From RGIG3102 sp964507095 (GTDB lineage Bacteria > Bacillota > Clostridia > Oscillospirales > Ruminococcaceae): DNA of 29,691 nucleotides. A model generated the notes under the pieces. That model ran no database searches and had not been told where the DNA came from. It saw nothing but the letters and a program-made list of their open reading frames with translations. Below are positions 7,291-16,220 of the stretch, piece by piece. Location: positions 1 to 29,691 of the forward strand of contig CAZDOS010000019.1 in NCBI GenBank assembly GCA_964507095.1, read 5' to 3'. The position numbers were made by a program, and so were the translations under genes. Each line of letters opens with the position of its first letter. Position 1 is the first letter of the stretch.

Positions 7291-7337
7291 ACGGATAGAC
7301 AGCCTTATGCCGTCGTAATGGGGCAGATGCGCTGATG

Positions 7338-7370
7338 AAAGGCCGTGTCCGGATGGGCACGGCCTTTTTT
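7338..7370 (+). terminator. Rho-independent terminator
   Basis: 10-bp stem (7338-7347 with 7358-7367), 10-nt loop, ending in a TTTTTT run. Confidence 0.9.
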
Positions 7371-7391
7371 CATGTTATTATACGATTTTGA

Positions 7392-7420
7392 TTGAACAGA
7401 ACCGCATGTTGATATAAAAT
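7392..7420 (+). promoter_or_regulatory. Sigma-A type promoter for the PrsW gene
   Basis: TTGAAC (7392-7397), 17-nt spacer, TAAAAT (7415-7420), 32 nt before the ATG. Confidence 0.6.
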
Positions 7421-7452
7421 CATGTTAATAAAGATCAAAGGAGATTTGAGAG

Positions 7453-8232
7453 ATGTTAGGACCATTATTTCTCATACTCAGTCTGATACCCGGAGTGCTC
7501 GTGTTCCTGTGGTTCAAAAAGTTCAAAGAGGATGAACTTTACAAAAAGACCTGTGATGATGTACTGAAGCAGGGACTCCTGAGCCGGTTCGTGCTCGTTG
7601 CATGCGTCCGGGTATTCTCGATACTATGGGCCCTTACAGGTCTCACCGGAAAGAACCTCTATCTGGATGAATTCATCAATGACTTCATAAAAGCAGCCTT
7701 TTTCGAAGAGCTTGTCAAGATGATGCTCACATTCAAGATCATGAAAAAGAACCAGATCAGCGTTTCCAAACTTGACCTGATTGTATTCTTCTGCATCATG
7801 GGAATGGGCTTCGGCGCTTCCGAGTCTCTCGTATATATGTTTACTACCAGTCCTCGGCAGATCCTGTTCAGGGGTCTCACGCTTGGACACGGCACATATG
7901 GCCTTATAATGGGTTCATTCTTTGCCAAATACTATGAATCCGGCAAGGAAAGCTACAAATACCGGGCTTATCTGGTACCGTTCCTCATTCACGGCTTCTA
8001 TGATTTCGGACTGAGTCCGGGAGTGGCGGACATATTCGGTATTATTTCGGTGACATCAGTAGCAGTGCTCTTCGTATATCTGGTAGTAAAGCTTTTAAAG
8101 ATAAACAAGCACAGGAACGAACCTGAATTCGCGACCATCATCCACTATTTCAAAGAACTTCCGGAAGAAACAAACGAAGGCAAAACTGAAACAGAAACAG
8201 AAACTGAAGCTGAAGTTGAAACTGAAGCCTGA
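7453..8232 (+). CDS. PrsW family intramembrane metalloprotease
   Basis: The 259-residue protein has about seven membrane segments and the PrsW motifs: EELVK at 85-89 (Glu85, Glu86), GFGASES with Glu124, His146 in GHGTYG, and IHGFYD with His180 and Asp184. In Bacillus subtilis PrsW makes a first cut in the anti-sigma factor RsiW; no such factor is nearby, so the substrate here is unknown. The last 25 residues are a cytosolic acidic tail of Thr-Glu repeats (TETETETEAEVETEA) encoded by near-repeated hexanucleotides. AAAGGAG precedes the ATG by 9 nt. The gene has its own promoter and terminator, so it is monocistronic. Confidence 0.9.
   Translation: MLGPLFLILSLIPGVLVFLWFKKFKEDELYKKTCDDVLKQGLLSRFVLVACVRVFSILWALTGLTGKNLYLDEFINDFIKAAFFEELVKMMLTFKIMKKNQISVSKLDLIVFFCIMGMGFGASESLVYMFTTSPRQILFRGLTLGHGTYGLIMGSFFAKYYESGKESYKYRAYLVPFLIHGFYDFGLSPGVADIFGIISVTSVAVLFVYLVVKLLKINKHRNEPEFATIIHYFKELPEETNEGKTETETETEAEVETEA
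8184..8229 (+). repeat. Short tandem hexanucleotide repeat in the PrsW tail
   Basis: Repeated variants of ACTGAA and ACAGAA/GCTGAA encode the Thr-Glu/Ala-Glu tail. Such tracts can change in length by slippage in steps of two codons without breaking the frame. Confidence 0.7.
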
Positions 8233-8277
8233 CAGCCTGCTGATAAGCTGCCTTACAGTGAACTAAAGCAAAGAAAT

Positions 8278-8308
8278 ACTCCCCGCATATGCGGGGAGTT
8301 GTTTTTGT
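8278..8308. terminator. Rho-independent terminator shared by convergent genes
   Basis: A perfect 11-bp inverted repeat (8278-8288 with 8289-8299, about ATAT as loop) is followed by TTGTTTTTGT on the plus strand and by a short T-rich stretch on the minus strand. It lies between the PrsW gene (+) and the lipoprotein gene (-). Confidence 0.88.
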
Positions 8309-8320
8309 GTTTCTGTCTTA

Positions 8321-9718
8321 TCAGTCCGGAATGAATGTCACGAGACACTTTGCACCGTAGGTGACCTCAGAAATGTCGCCCTTTGTGAATCCGTTCTCGG
8401 AGCAGTAGAGGTAGATGTACTGTCCTTCGTATGCGTTGATCTCGCCGTTCTTTTCGAGAACTGGTCTTCCTGCCTGGGAAATGAACCTGTAGCCATCGGT
8501 GAACTCCTCATCGAATACATATACGCTCCATGTGACGCCGCCTACTGCCGAAGGCATGTTTGCAACAAATCTGTATCTTCCTGTCTCATATACAGGGATC
8601 TCCACATAACCTGCGTCTTCGAAACCGTCTTCAGGCCTTACGGCTGTTGTCGTGTAGACAGGCTCTTCTGCAGGCGAACCGTCCGGTATGAAAGTCATGC
8701 GGAAACCGGCACCCTTTGTGACCTTGTTGATGTCATCAAGAGTGAAGCTGTTCTCGGAGCAGTAAATGTAGAGATACTGACCGGCCTTGACTCTTATGAC
8801 TCCGTCTCTCTCGGTGACAGGTTCTGCAGCCTGAGCGATGTATCTGACAGCGTCTTCAAACTGGCTGTCCATCAGATAAACGATCCATGATATGCCGCTG
8901 ACATCCGAAGTGCCGTCAGCCTCGAACTTGTACAGTCCGTCGGCAGGAACAAGGACCTCAACATATCCGGCGTTATCGAAGCCTTCGTCAGGAGTGATCT
9001 CTCTGGTAATGAGACTTACGTCTTCGGACGGAGCCTGATTCTTCACAGTGGTCCGTGAGACATAGAGCTTTGCTCCGTCGGTCACTTCTGAGATGTCCCC
9101 AAGGCTGAAACCGTTTTCGGAGCAGCCCACATAGAAGTACTGTCCCTTTGTCGCATGAACGGTGCCGTCGCCCTCGAGAGCAGGGCTTGCAGCCTGAGAA
9201 ATGTACCTGTAGCCGTCAGTGAATCTTGAATCCATGAGATATACTGTCCACTTGACATCATTCCTTCCGGAGATGTTGTTGGCCTCAAAGCGGTAATCTC
9301 CTTCGTCCCTTACAGGGATCTCGGTGAATCCGGCACGGTCAAAGCCGTCCATAGGAGTGATGGATGCGGTGACATATACAGGTTCATCAAAGGAAGAGCC
9401 TTCAGGGAGGAAGGTCACGAGGAATTCTGCACCCTTGGTCACGTTCTTTACATCATTGATGGTAAAGCCGTTCTCGGAACAGCGTACGTAGATATACTGT
9501 CCTGCTTCGACCTTGATCACACCGTCTCTTTCCGTTACCGGGGTCGAAGCCTGTGAAATGTATCTGAAGCCGTCTTCAAATTTCTCATTCATGAGATATA
9601 CTTCCCAGGTGACTCCGCCGGCCTCTGAAGCGTCATTTGCCTCAAACTTGTATTTGCCGTTTTCGGTCACGGCTATTTCGGTAAAGCCTGCATCATCGAA
9701 GCCGTCCTCAGGCTTGAT
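8321..9718 (-). repeat. Four tandem ~350-bp coding repeats
   Basis: The coding sequence repeats with a period of about 345-360 bp, seen in blocks such as GGCTTCGA near each repeat start and TGTTCGGAGAA/TGCTCCGAGAA in the Cys-Ser-Glu-Asn segment. The copies have diverged, so the duplication is old or under changing selection. Confidence 0.75.
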
Positions 9719-9838
9719 GGATACCGCCTCAGGTGCTATCTCGCTGGACGGTTCGCTCGGAGATGATTCCTTGCCGGAGCAGGCTGCGAGAGAGAAGATG
9801 AGACACAGGCTCAAAAGCATCATAAAGATTCTTTTCAT
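8321..9838 (-). CDS. Lipoprotein made of four ~118-residue repeats
   Basis: The 505-residue protein begins with a lipoprotein signal (Lys-Arg, hydrophobic core, LAAC with Cys20), so it should be anchored on the outer face of the membrane. After a Ser/Glu/Pro linker (21-40) come four copies of one domain at about 41-144, 160-265, 281-384 and 400-505. Each starts with P(E/D/M)(D/E)GF(D/E)xAG(F/Y), has YLM/YVF..F.D..R(Y/F)I(S/A)QA in the middle, and GQYxYxxCSEN(G/S)F near the end, with a single conserved cysteine. I do not recognise the domain; the pattern of short strands suggests a beta sandwich. AAGGAG precedes the ATG by 10 nt. It is transcribed from its own promoter. Confidence 0.88.
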   Translation of the reverse strand: MKRIFMMLLSLCLIFSLAACSGKESSPSEPSSEIAPEAVSIKPEDGFDDAGFTEIAVTENGKYKFEANDASEAGGVTWEVYLMNEKFEDGFRYISQASTPVTERDGVIKVEAGQYIYVRCSENGFTINDVKNVTKGAEFLVTFLPEGSSFDEPVYVTASITPMDGFDRAGFTEIPVRDEGDYRFEANNISGRNDVKWTVYLMDSRFTDGYRYISQAASPALEGDGTVHATKGQYFYVGCSENGFSLGDISEVTDGAKLYVSRTTVKNQAPSEDVSLITREITPDEGFDNAGYVEVLVPADGLYKFEADGTSDVSGISWIVYLMDSQFEDAVRYIAQAAEPVTERDGVIRVKAGQYLYIYCSENSFTLDDINKVTKGAGFRMTFIPDGSPAEEPVYTTTAVRPEDGFEDAGYVEIPVYETGRYRFVANMPSAVGGVTWSVYVFDEEFTDGYRFISQAGRPVLEKNGEINAYEGQYIYLYCSENGFTKGDISEVTYGAKCLVTFIPD

Positions 9839-9880
9839 GTTCTAAATTCTCCTTAATATAAATATATATTAACTGGTCTT

Positions 9881-9909
9881 TTTATACTCCACATGACTGA
9901 TAATGTCAA
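9881..9909 (-). promoter_or_regulatory. Strong sigma-A type promoter for the lipoprotein
   Basis: On the minus strand, perfect TTGACA (9909-9904), 17-nt spacer, TATAAA (9886-9881), 42 nt before the ATG. Confidence 0.85.
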
Positions 9910-9934
9910 ATTGAAATGAAGAGGGAAGAGGACA

Positions 9935-10291
9935 TTACCTGTTCATCATCCGCTCTTCCTTCCTGAGCTCTTCCAGCAGTTCTTTGAGTGTCCAGGAAAG
10001 GTTATGTACAGTCACGACTGCCTTGAGAGCGATCCTTCTGATGCCCCTTTTCCTGTAGGAATCAAGAAACAGATCCAGATTATCCGCTACATCGCCAGAG
10101 AATATGATGTGATCCGGAACGCCAGCTAAAACAAACCGGGATGAGGACGGCTTAGCGCCGCCAATGATATCCGAAAGCTTCATGTCGAGATATCCCGGTC
10201 CCGTGACGGAGAAATTGAATCCAAGATCCTGACAGAGCGCCTTTATCTCTTCACTAGTTTTGGCGTCGTTTGAAAAGAAGTATATGTCCAA
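9935..10291 (-). CDS. DUF3783 domain-containing protein
   Basis: The 118-residue protein ends with the pattern typical of DUF3783: lysine-alanine-valine-valine-threonine followed by WTLKELLEEL at about 100-109. A preceding segment (residues about 56-80, ending in a DSYRKRGIRR stretch) matches the usual HIIFSG..DNLDLFL part. The function of the family is not known. The start is TTG, chosen because AGGAGG lies 8 nt upstream and no ATG fits. A minus-strand promoter lies at 10321-10350. The downstream lipoprotein has its own promoter, so the two need not be co-expressed. Confidence 0.85.
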   Translation of the reverse strand: MDIYFFSNDAKTSEEIKALCQDLGFNFSVTGPGYLDMKLSDIIGGAKPSSSRFVLAGVPDHIIFSGDVADNLDLFLDSYRKRGIRRIALKAVVTVHNLSWTLKELLEELRKEERMMNR

Positions 10292-10320
10292 TTTTCAGAC
10301 CTCCTGTTTTATCTGGGATT

Positions 10321-10350
10321 AATATATATTATGGCGTACCGGCAAGTCAA
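10321..10350 (-). promoter_or_regulatory. Sigma-A type promoter for the DUF3783 gene
   Basis: On the minus strand TTGACT (10350-10345) is followed after 16-18 nt by TATATA/TATATT (10328-10321). It is divergent from the YjjG-type gene, for which a TATAAT at 10403-10408 without a clear -35 box is the only promoter hint. Confidence 0.55.
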
Positions 10351-10439
10351 CCGAAGGAAGGGGAGCGTCAAATATGCTCTTTTATATTTCCGCCGTTTAA
10401 TATATAATTTAAAGGATAAAAACCATTCGCGAGGTGCAT

Positions 10440-11159
10440 ATGTCATACAACTGCCTCCTGCTCGATCTGGACGAGACACTGGTCTCATTCAAGGAGAGCG
10501 AAAAGCAAGCCATCTTAAGGCTTTACGCAAAATACGGCATCCCGGAAACAGACGAGAACCGGGAGTATTATCACGAGCTCAACAGGGATCTCTGGACCGA
10601 TCTCAAGGACGGGAAACTGAGGAAGCCCGAACTGGAAAAGGCCCGCTTCAATACGCTTATCGAAAAGTTTGACATCAGGAACGTAAAGGCCGACCAGCTG
10701 AACAGAGAGTTCGAAGGCTATCTCAAGCAGAGCGTCGTTCCGTTCGACGGAGCACTGGAATTCCTGGAGGACATTGAGGACTACGCGACGCTTGCCATCG
10801 TGACCAACGGCTATGAGACGGTCCAGCAGAACAGGCTGAAGATCTCCAGGATAGCCGACTTCGTGGATGAGGTCGTAACCAGCGAAAAGGCCGGAGCTTC
10901 AAAGCCTGACAAGAGGATATTCCAGAGCGCGATAAAGAAGCTGGGCATTTCGAACACCCGGACCGTCCTAGTGGTGGGAGACAGTCTCAACACCGACATA
11001 AAGGGCGGGATAAATGCCGGGCTGGACACCTGCTGGATCAATTTTACAGGCGACGAGAACAGGACCGGAATCAAGCCGACCTACACGGTCACCTCATATA
11101 TGGAACTTAAGAACATTATTATGGAGGGTAAAAATGTCATCGAAAAGGATAGAGTATGA
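10440..11159 (+). CDS. HAD family hydrolase, YjjG/YfnB-type noncanonical pyrimidine nucleotidase
   Basis: The 239-residue protein has the HAD motifs: DLDET with Asp9 and Asp11, VTNG with Thr122, Lys155 in ASKPD, and GDSLNTD with Asp181 and Asp186. The cap segment YYHELNRDLW at 43-52 followed by KDGKL and a RF pair at 69-70 is typical of the YjjG group, which dephosphorylates pyrimidine nucleotides including damaged or non-standard ones. ATG 10440 has GAGG 5 nt upstream; a GTG at 10434 in frame overlaps that site. The last 26 nt overlap the start of the next gene, showing a translational link. Confidence 0.9.
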   Translation: MSYNCLLLDLDETLVSFKESEKQAILRLYAKYGIPETDENREYYHELNRDLWTDLKDGKLRKPELEKARFNTLIEKFDIRNVKADQLNREFEGYLKQSVVPFDGALEFLEDIEDYATLAIVTNGYETVQQNRLKISRIADFVDEVVTSEKAGASKPDKRIFQSAIKKLGISNTRTVLVVGDSLNTDIKGGINAGLDTCWINFTGDENRTGIKPTYTVTSYMELKNIIMEGKNVIEKDRV

Positions 11160-12063
11160 GTTCACCTCATCAAATGGAATAAATACCGTGAGGGGAGTGA
11201 AGTACATTCCCGAGGATATAAAGGGTGTATTGGTCATTTCTCACGGAATGGTGGAGCACTACGGAAGATATGAGAATTTCATGGGCTACATGGCGGACAA
11301 CGGCTATGCAGTGTACATGCATGACCACATTGGACACCTTCACAGCGTTGATAATGACGAACAGCTAGGCTTCTTCGGATCGAAGGAAGGCTACAAGGTC
11401 CTGCTTCGGGACATCAAGAAGACAGTGGATATCGCAAGGGAGGAGAATCCGGGCAAGAAGCTGGTACTTCTCGGACACTCCATGGGCTCCTTCTATGCAA
11501 GGGTTTATCCGACCTATTATCCGGGGACTGTCGACGGGCTCATCATCTCAGGCACCGGCGGTCCGAACAAGGCTGCAGGCATGGGCAAGGCACTCATAGC
11601 AGTCATGTCAAAGTTCAAGGGAGAGAAATACCGCAGCACGATGATCCGGAACATGACATTCAAGGGCTACCTGTCCAGGATCGAGAATCCGAGGACTCCT
11701 TCCGACTGGATAACCAGGGATGAAGCGATAGTTGACCGGTATGTCGTAGACCCGGGCTGCACCTTTACCTTCACTCTTGCAGGCTACAGGGACCTGATGG
11801 ACATCCTTCAGATAGCCAACAGCGAGGAAACCTACAGAAAGACAGACAAGGCTCTGCCGATATATATCTTCTCGGGTTCAGAGGATCCTGTAGGAGGATT
11901 CGGACTGGGAGTCATGGAAGTATTCGAGAATTACAAGTCCGGCGGCTTTGAAAACGTCAAGGTCAAGATCTATCCTGAAGGCAGGCATGAGATGCTCAAT
12001 GAGCTCAACAGAAGCGAGGTGTACGGAGACGTCCTTTCCTGGATGGATTCCGTGTGCATTTAA
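11134..12063 (+). CDS. Alpha/beta hydrolase, monoacylglycerol lipase/serine aminopeptidase S33-like
   Basis: The 309-residue protein has the nucleophile elbow GHSMGS with Ser116, a likely acid Asp251 in SEDPVG and His285 in GRHEML. The oxyanion region ISHGMVEHYGRY (36-47) and HDHIGHLHS (64-71) match the lysophospholipase/monoglyceride lipase branch (Hydrolase_4). It probably cuts an ester of a lipid or similar molecule in the cytosol; the exact substrate is not visible. ATG 11134 has GGAGGG 5 nt upstream and overlaps the YjjG-type gene by 26 nt. Adenine deaminase follows after 31 nt. Confidence 0.9.
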   Translation: MSSKRIEYEFTSSNGINTVRGVKYIPEDIKGVLVISHGMVEHYGRYENFMGYMADNGYAVYMHDHIGHLHSVDNDEQLGFFGSKEGYKVLLRDIKKTVDIAREENPGKKLVLLGHSMGSFYARVYPTYYPGTVDGLIISGTGGPNKAAGMGKALIAVMSKFKGEKYRSTMIRNMTFKGYLSRIENPRTPSDWITRDEAIVDRYVVDPGCTFTFTLAGYRDLMDILQIANSEETYRKTDKALPIYIFSGSEDPVGGFGLGVMEVFENYKSGGFENVKVKIYPEGRHEMLNELNRSEVYGDVLSWMDSVCI

Positions 12064-12094
12064 AATCACATAACAAAGAGGAGACAGTACGAAC

Positions 12095-13813
12095 ATGGTA
12101 AAAGCAGACATCCTTTTCTACAATGGAAAGATCTACAACACTCCATTCAGAAGGTTCTTTGACGGATATTTCTCCATAAAAGGGGAAAAGATCCTGCATA
12201 TGGGCAAGGGAGAAGTCCCGCGGGACATCGAAGCTGGCAGAAAAGTGGATCTTGAGGGTAAATGGGTAATACCGGGCCTGATAGACAGCCATATGCATGT
12301 CGAGAGCAGCATGGTGTCTCCTCTTTCCTTTGCAAAGGTCCTCTCATCCTACGGAGTGACCACTGTGGTCAGCGAGCCGCATGAGATCGCTAACGTAAAG
12401 GGCATAGAGGGCGTGTACCGGATGATCGAAGCAGGAAAGGAGATACCTATCGACATCTACTATGCGATTCCTTCAAGCGTTCCTTCCACAAGCGAGGAAT
12501 TTGAGACAACAGGCGGAGTCATAGATATGCCTGAGCTCATCGAGCTTGCAAGACATCCTATGGTAAAGTGCCTGGGCGAAGTGATGAACACGAACAGTGT
12601 GCTGAATAATCCGGACAGCAAGGAAAATCAGTTCACGAGCTATCTGAGGGAGCATTATCCCAACATGCCTCTCGAAGGCCATGTGCCAAGAATAATCGGT
12701 ACAGACCTTAATGAATATGTCTACACGGGCATCCAGTCTGACCATACTGAACATGACCTGGCCGAGACCATCGACAGGATATATAACGGAGTGCTGTTCC
12801 AGATGCAGGACAAGATGGTGAAGCCTGAGATTGTCAAGGCCATCGTAGAAAATGACCTGTATAACAATCTGGCTATCGTCACCGATGACACGCCCACATC
12901 GACTCTCATCAACAAGGGCCATCTCAACAGGGTGGTGATGGATGTGGTCGAAGCGGGAATGGATTTTGAGAAGGCAGTATTCTGCCGGACAAAAACTCCT
13001 GCTGACAGGATGAGACTTTATGACAGGGGACAGATCATGCCGGGACTACTGGCTGATTTCTGCATACTGGATACGATCGATGAGATCAGTCCGGTACAGA
13101 CGTACAAAAACGGCAAAAAGATATATGACAAGGAGATTGGCCTTACATTTAAAACAGGCGAAAGGACGTTCCCGGACAGTTTTTATGAGACCATGAAGGT
13201 CAAGGAAATCAGGGAAGAGTTCTTCGCTGTCAAGGCTCCAATCGATAATGGAACGATCAAGATGAAAGGCCTCATGGTAGAGAACGGCTCCACCAGGACT
13301 CCGGGCATCGAGGAAGAGGTCGAAGTCAGGGACGGATATGTCATTCTTCCAAAGGGGCTGAACAAGCTCACCGTAATAGAGAGACATGCCAAGAACGGCA
13401 ATATCTTCACATGTCTTGCGGGCGGATCACTGGCTATTGACGGTGCTGTGGCGTCAAGCGTTGCCCATGACCATCATAATCTGATCGTTTCGGGCAGAGT
13501 CGACAGCGACATGGCACTGGCTGCTCAGACAGTAGTGGATAATTGCGGAGGCTTTGCAGTCGTAAAGGACGGCAAGGTGTTGGCTCAGTGCGCTCTTGAA
13601 ATATGCGGTCTCATGAGTGACAGGGACCCTATCTCAGTAGCAAAGGATCTTACCGAGGTCGAGGAGACCATGAGAGAGCTTGGCTATGACCACTATGATC
13701 CTATCATGAGCTTTGCGACCACATGTCTTCCTGTATCGATGTTCTACAAGGCAACGGACAAGGGACTAGTGGATGTGCTTCACAGCGAATTTGTACCTCT
13801 TTTTGGAGAATAA
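12095..13813 (+). CDS. ade: Adenine deaminase
   Basis: The 572-residue protein, the family's usual length, starts with a small composite beta domain, then IPGLIDSHMHVESS at 59-72 with metal ligands His66 and His68, SEPHEI at 93-98, GEVMN, EGHVP, SDHTE and TDD motifs in order, and the C-terminal domain with AHDHHN and a SGRVDSD stretch. Adenine deaminase turns adenine into hypoxanthine and ammonia in purine salvage, with Mn2+/Fe2+. GAGGAG lies 11 nt before the ATG. The stop is directly followed by the ATG of the YbaK gene, so they are co-translated. No purine riboswitch is seen before it. Confidence 0.95.
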   Translation: MVKADILFYNGKIYNTPFRRFFDGYFSIKGEKILHMGKGEVPRDIEAGRKVDLEGKWVIPGLIDSHMHVESSMVSPLSFAKVLSSYGVTTVVSEPHEIANVKGIEGVYRMIEAGKEIPIDIYYAIPSSVPSTSEEFETTGGVIDMPELIELARHPMVKCLGEVMNTNSVLNNPDSKENQFTSYLREHYPNMPLEGHVPRIIGTDLNEYVYTGIQSDHTEHDLAETIDRIYNGVLFQMQDKMVKPEIVKAIVENDLYNNLAIVTDDTPTSTLINKGHLNRVVMDVVEAGMDFEKAVFCRTKTPADRMRLYDRGQIMPGLLADFCILDTIDEISPVQTYKNGKKIYDKEIGLTFKTGERTFPDSFYETMKVKEIREEFFAVKAPIDNGTIKMKGLMVENGSTRTPGIEEEVEVRDGYVILPKGLNKLTVIERHAKNGNIFTCLAGGSLAIDGAVASSVAHDHHNLIVSGRVDSDMALAAQTVVDNCGGFAVVKDGKVLAQCALEICGLMSDRDPISVAKDLTEVEETMRELGYDHYDPIMSFATTCLPVSMFYKATDKGLVDVLHSEFVPLFGE

Positions 13814-14296
13814 ATGAAAGATAAAGAACAGAAGACGATAGTAGAGAAACTGCTGGACAAGAACAAGATAGAGCATAAGAGCTATTCATACCCCAATGAT
13901 CAGGCCTATGACGGAGTCACCGTTGCGGGCTTTATCGGAATGCCTGCCGAACAGGTCTTCAAGACACTGGTTACAACAGGCACAAAGGGCGTGTGCGTGT
14001 TCGTCATACCGGTCGGCAGGGAGCTGGATCTCAAAAAGGCGGCGAAAGCAAGCGGACAGAAGTCAGTTGAGATGCTCAAGCAGAAGGATCTTCTGCCAAC
14101 CACAGGCTATGTACACGGCGGCTGCAGCCCGATAGGGATGAAAAAGCTGTTTCCCACATATATCGATGATTCATGTGCGGACTTTGATTCCATAGTTTTT
14201 TCGGCGGGGAGGATAGGAAGGCAGGTCCAGCTTTCCATCGATGACGTGGTGAAGCTGACAAAAGCTCAGCTTGCTCCGATCACAAAGGATGAATAA
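13814..14296 (+). CDS. ybaK: YbaK/EbsC-type aminoacyl-tRNA deacylase (Cys-tRNA(Pro) deacylase-like)
   Basis: The 160-residue protein matches the YbaK branch: Lys50 in VFKTLV (the conserved lysine), and GYVHGGCSPIG at 98-108, then a late SAGRIGRQVQL segment at 130-140. Enzymes of this group hydrolyse mischarged tRNA, in YbaK cysteine on tRNA-Pro, keeping translation accurate. Length equals that of known YbaK proteins. The ATG touches the adenine deaminase stop, and its own stop overlaps the next ATG by one base, so it is tightly coupled at both ends. Confidence 0.93.
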   Translation: MKDKEQKTIVEKLLDKNKIEHKSYSYPNDQAYDGVTVAGFIGMPAEQVFKTLVTTGTKGVCVFVIPVGRELDLKKAAKASGQKSVEMLKQKDLLPTTGYVHGGCSPIGMKKLFPTYIDDSCADFDSIVFSAGRIGRQVQLSIDDVVKLTKAQLAPITKDE

Positions 14297-16182
14297 TGCT
14301 GATATTACTGGACAACGTAGGAAAAAGCTTCGGGGCCGAGGTGATCCTGAGAGGGGTCACTGCTAACGTCAATGAAAGAGACAGGATCGGCATCATAGGA
14401 GAGAACGGGCGGGGAAAGACCACCCTTCTTAACATGCTTGCCGGCATTTCGGAAAATGACGAGGGAAGGCTCGAAATAGATTCAAACGCGACCATAGGCT
14501 ATCTGAGGCAGCTTGACGGCCTTAATCTGACAAACACCGTCTACAGTGAGATGCAGACGGTGTATTCGGATGTGTACAAGGCAATTGAAAGATGCGACGA
14601 GATAGACCAGAAGCTATCGGAAAGTGCGGATGAGAAACTGTTCCATGAGAGGGAAAGGCTTACCGACCTCATCAATGCCAGGGACGGTTACAACGCCGAC
14701 TACCATATACGAAAGATGCTTTTCGGCATGGGGTTCCTTGAAGAGGAATTCACCAAGATAGTGGGAGTGCTGTCAGGAGGAGAAAGGACAAGGCTAAACC
14801 TTGCAAAGCTCCTGCTTGAAAACCCTGACATCCTGATACTCGACGAGCCGACAAACCATCTTGACTTCGACACCATGGCATGGCTTGAAGATTATCTTTC
14901 CACATACAAGGGCGCGATAATCGCAGTCAGCCACGACAGATATTTCCTGGACACCTTCGCAAAGAAGATATGGGAAGTCGAGGACAATGAGCTGACTGAA
15001 TACAGGGGAAACTATTCCGCCTATGAAGTGCTGAAGGAAGAAAAGCTCAAGCTGCAGCAGAAACAGTATGAGGCGAATATAGAAAAGGCAGCCAAGCTCC
15101 AGGACTATGTGGACAGGAACCTTGTCAGGGCATCGACAACCAAAATGGCCCAGTCAAGAAGAAATCAGCTTGAAAAGATGGAGATGACGGAAAAGCCGAA
15201 AGCTCCGCGAGTTCCTCTGAAATTCAGCTTTGAATTCGATACGAAACCGTATGAAGACATACTCACGGTCGAGGGACTGCAGGTAGACGTGGGATCAAAG
15301 ACGCTCATCCATGATCTTGATCTGAAATTGAGACACGGGGACAGGCTAGTGATCGCCGGAGCCAACGGCACCGGAAAGACCACGCTCATCAATACCCTGA
15401 CGGGAAGAAAGAAACCTGCTGAAGGCTCGATAAGGTTCGGGGAAGGAGCAAAGACTGCTGTTTTCGATCAGCACGTTACAGTTTCCGGACCGACGCCGAT
15501 AGACACCATCTGGGCACTGAGACCAAGGTGGACACAGCTTGAAGTAAGGAGCTATCTTGCCAGGTTCGGTTACAGAGGCGAGGAAGTATTCAAGGACAGT
15601 CATGCACTCTCGGGAGGTGAGAGGGCAAGGCTGAGGTTCTGCGAGATGAGTCTGGACAGGGCAAACTTCCTGTTCCTTGACGAGCCTACCAACCATCTGG
15701 ACATATACATGAGACAGGCAGTTACAGACGCTCTGTCCAGATTCGAGGGCACCATCGTGATCGTCACGCATGACAGGTTTCTGATGAAACAGCTTGCCTG
15801 CCCGATAATGAACATTGAAGGGCAGCTTCCTGTGTACTATGACGACTTTGATGCATTTCTTGCAAAACATAAGTCGGAAGGCTTCAAGTCAAGGAGCGCT
15901 AAAAAGCCGAAGGAAAAGCCTGACAACTCTGCTAGTCCTAAAAACCAAAAGGAGGCCAGAAGGCAGTCAGCTTTCAACAGGCAGAGAGTCAGGGAGTGCG
16001 AGAGGGAAATGGAAGCCCTTCAGCAAAGAATAGATGAATACAATCTCATGATGGCAGATCCCCGGGTGGCATCAGACCATGAGAGGATGCGGGCAGTCTG
16101 GAAGGATCTGGAAGACTCACAGAAAAAGATGGATGAGCTCCTGGAGGAATGGGCGACGATTTCAGAGAGCCTGGAACAATAA
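14296..16182 (+). CDS. ABC-F family ATP-binding protein
   Basis: The 628-residue protein has two ABC domains and no membrane segment. Walker A motifs are GENGRGKT at 35-42 and GANGTGKT at 355-362; signatures LSGGE at 159-163 and 438-442; Walker B with DEPTNHLD at 183-190 and 462-469. Between them is a charged helical linker (about 235-300), the part that in ABC-F proteins reaches the ribosomal P-site tRNA. The C-terminal 80 residues are a predicted coiled coil as in Uup/YdiF. ABC-F proteins act on ribosomes, some giving antibiotic resistance, most in translation upkeep; a resistance role cannot be claimed. The start overlaps the YbaK stop by one base. Confidence 0.93.
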   Translation: MLILLDNVGKSFGAEVILRGVTANVNERDRIGIIGENGRGKTTLLNMLAGISENDEGRLEIDSNATIGYLRQLDGLNLTNTVYSEMQTVYSDVYKAIERCDEIDQKLSESADEKLFHERERLTDLINARDGYNADYHIRKMLFGMGFLEEEFTKIVGVLSGGERTRLNLAKLLLENPDILILDEPTNHLDFDTMAWLEDYLSTYKGAIIAVSHDRYFLDTFAKKIWEVEDNELTEYRGNYSAYEVLKEEKLKLQQKQYEANIEKAAKLQDYVDRNLVRASTTKMAQSRRNQLEKMEMTEKPKAPRVPLKFSFEFDTKPYEDILTVEGLQVDVGSKTLIHDLDLKLRHGDRLVIAGANGTGKTTLINTLTGRKKPAEGSIRFGEGAKTAVFDQHVTVSGPTPIDTIWALRPRWTQLEVRSYLARFGYRGEEVFKDSHALSGGERARLRFCEMSLDRANFLFLDEPTNHLDIYMRQAVTDALSRFEGTIVIVTHDRFLMKQLACPIMNIEGQLPVYYDDFDAFLAKHKSEGFKSRSAKKPKEKPDNSASPKNQKEARRQSAFNRQRVRECEREMEALQQRIDEYNLMMADPRVASDHERMRAVWKDLEDSQKKMDELLEEWATISESLEQ

Positions 16183-16220
16183 GCTGTTGTACGCAGCAAA
16201 GGGGCAGAAAGGGATTGAAT

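Noticed and set aside
8321..9718. CRISPR array or mobile repeats in the lipoprotein region
   Set aside because: The repeats are ~350 bp, diverged, in frame and encode a protein domain; there are no short identical repeats with unique spacers.
14296..16182. Antibiotic resistance ABC-F
   Set aside because: The motifs show only ABC-F; the C-terminal coiled coil is like Uup/YdiF, and resistance cannot be read from the sequence.
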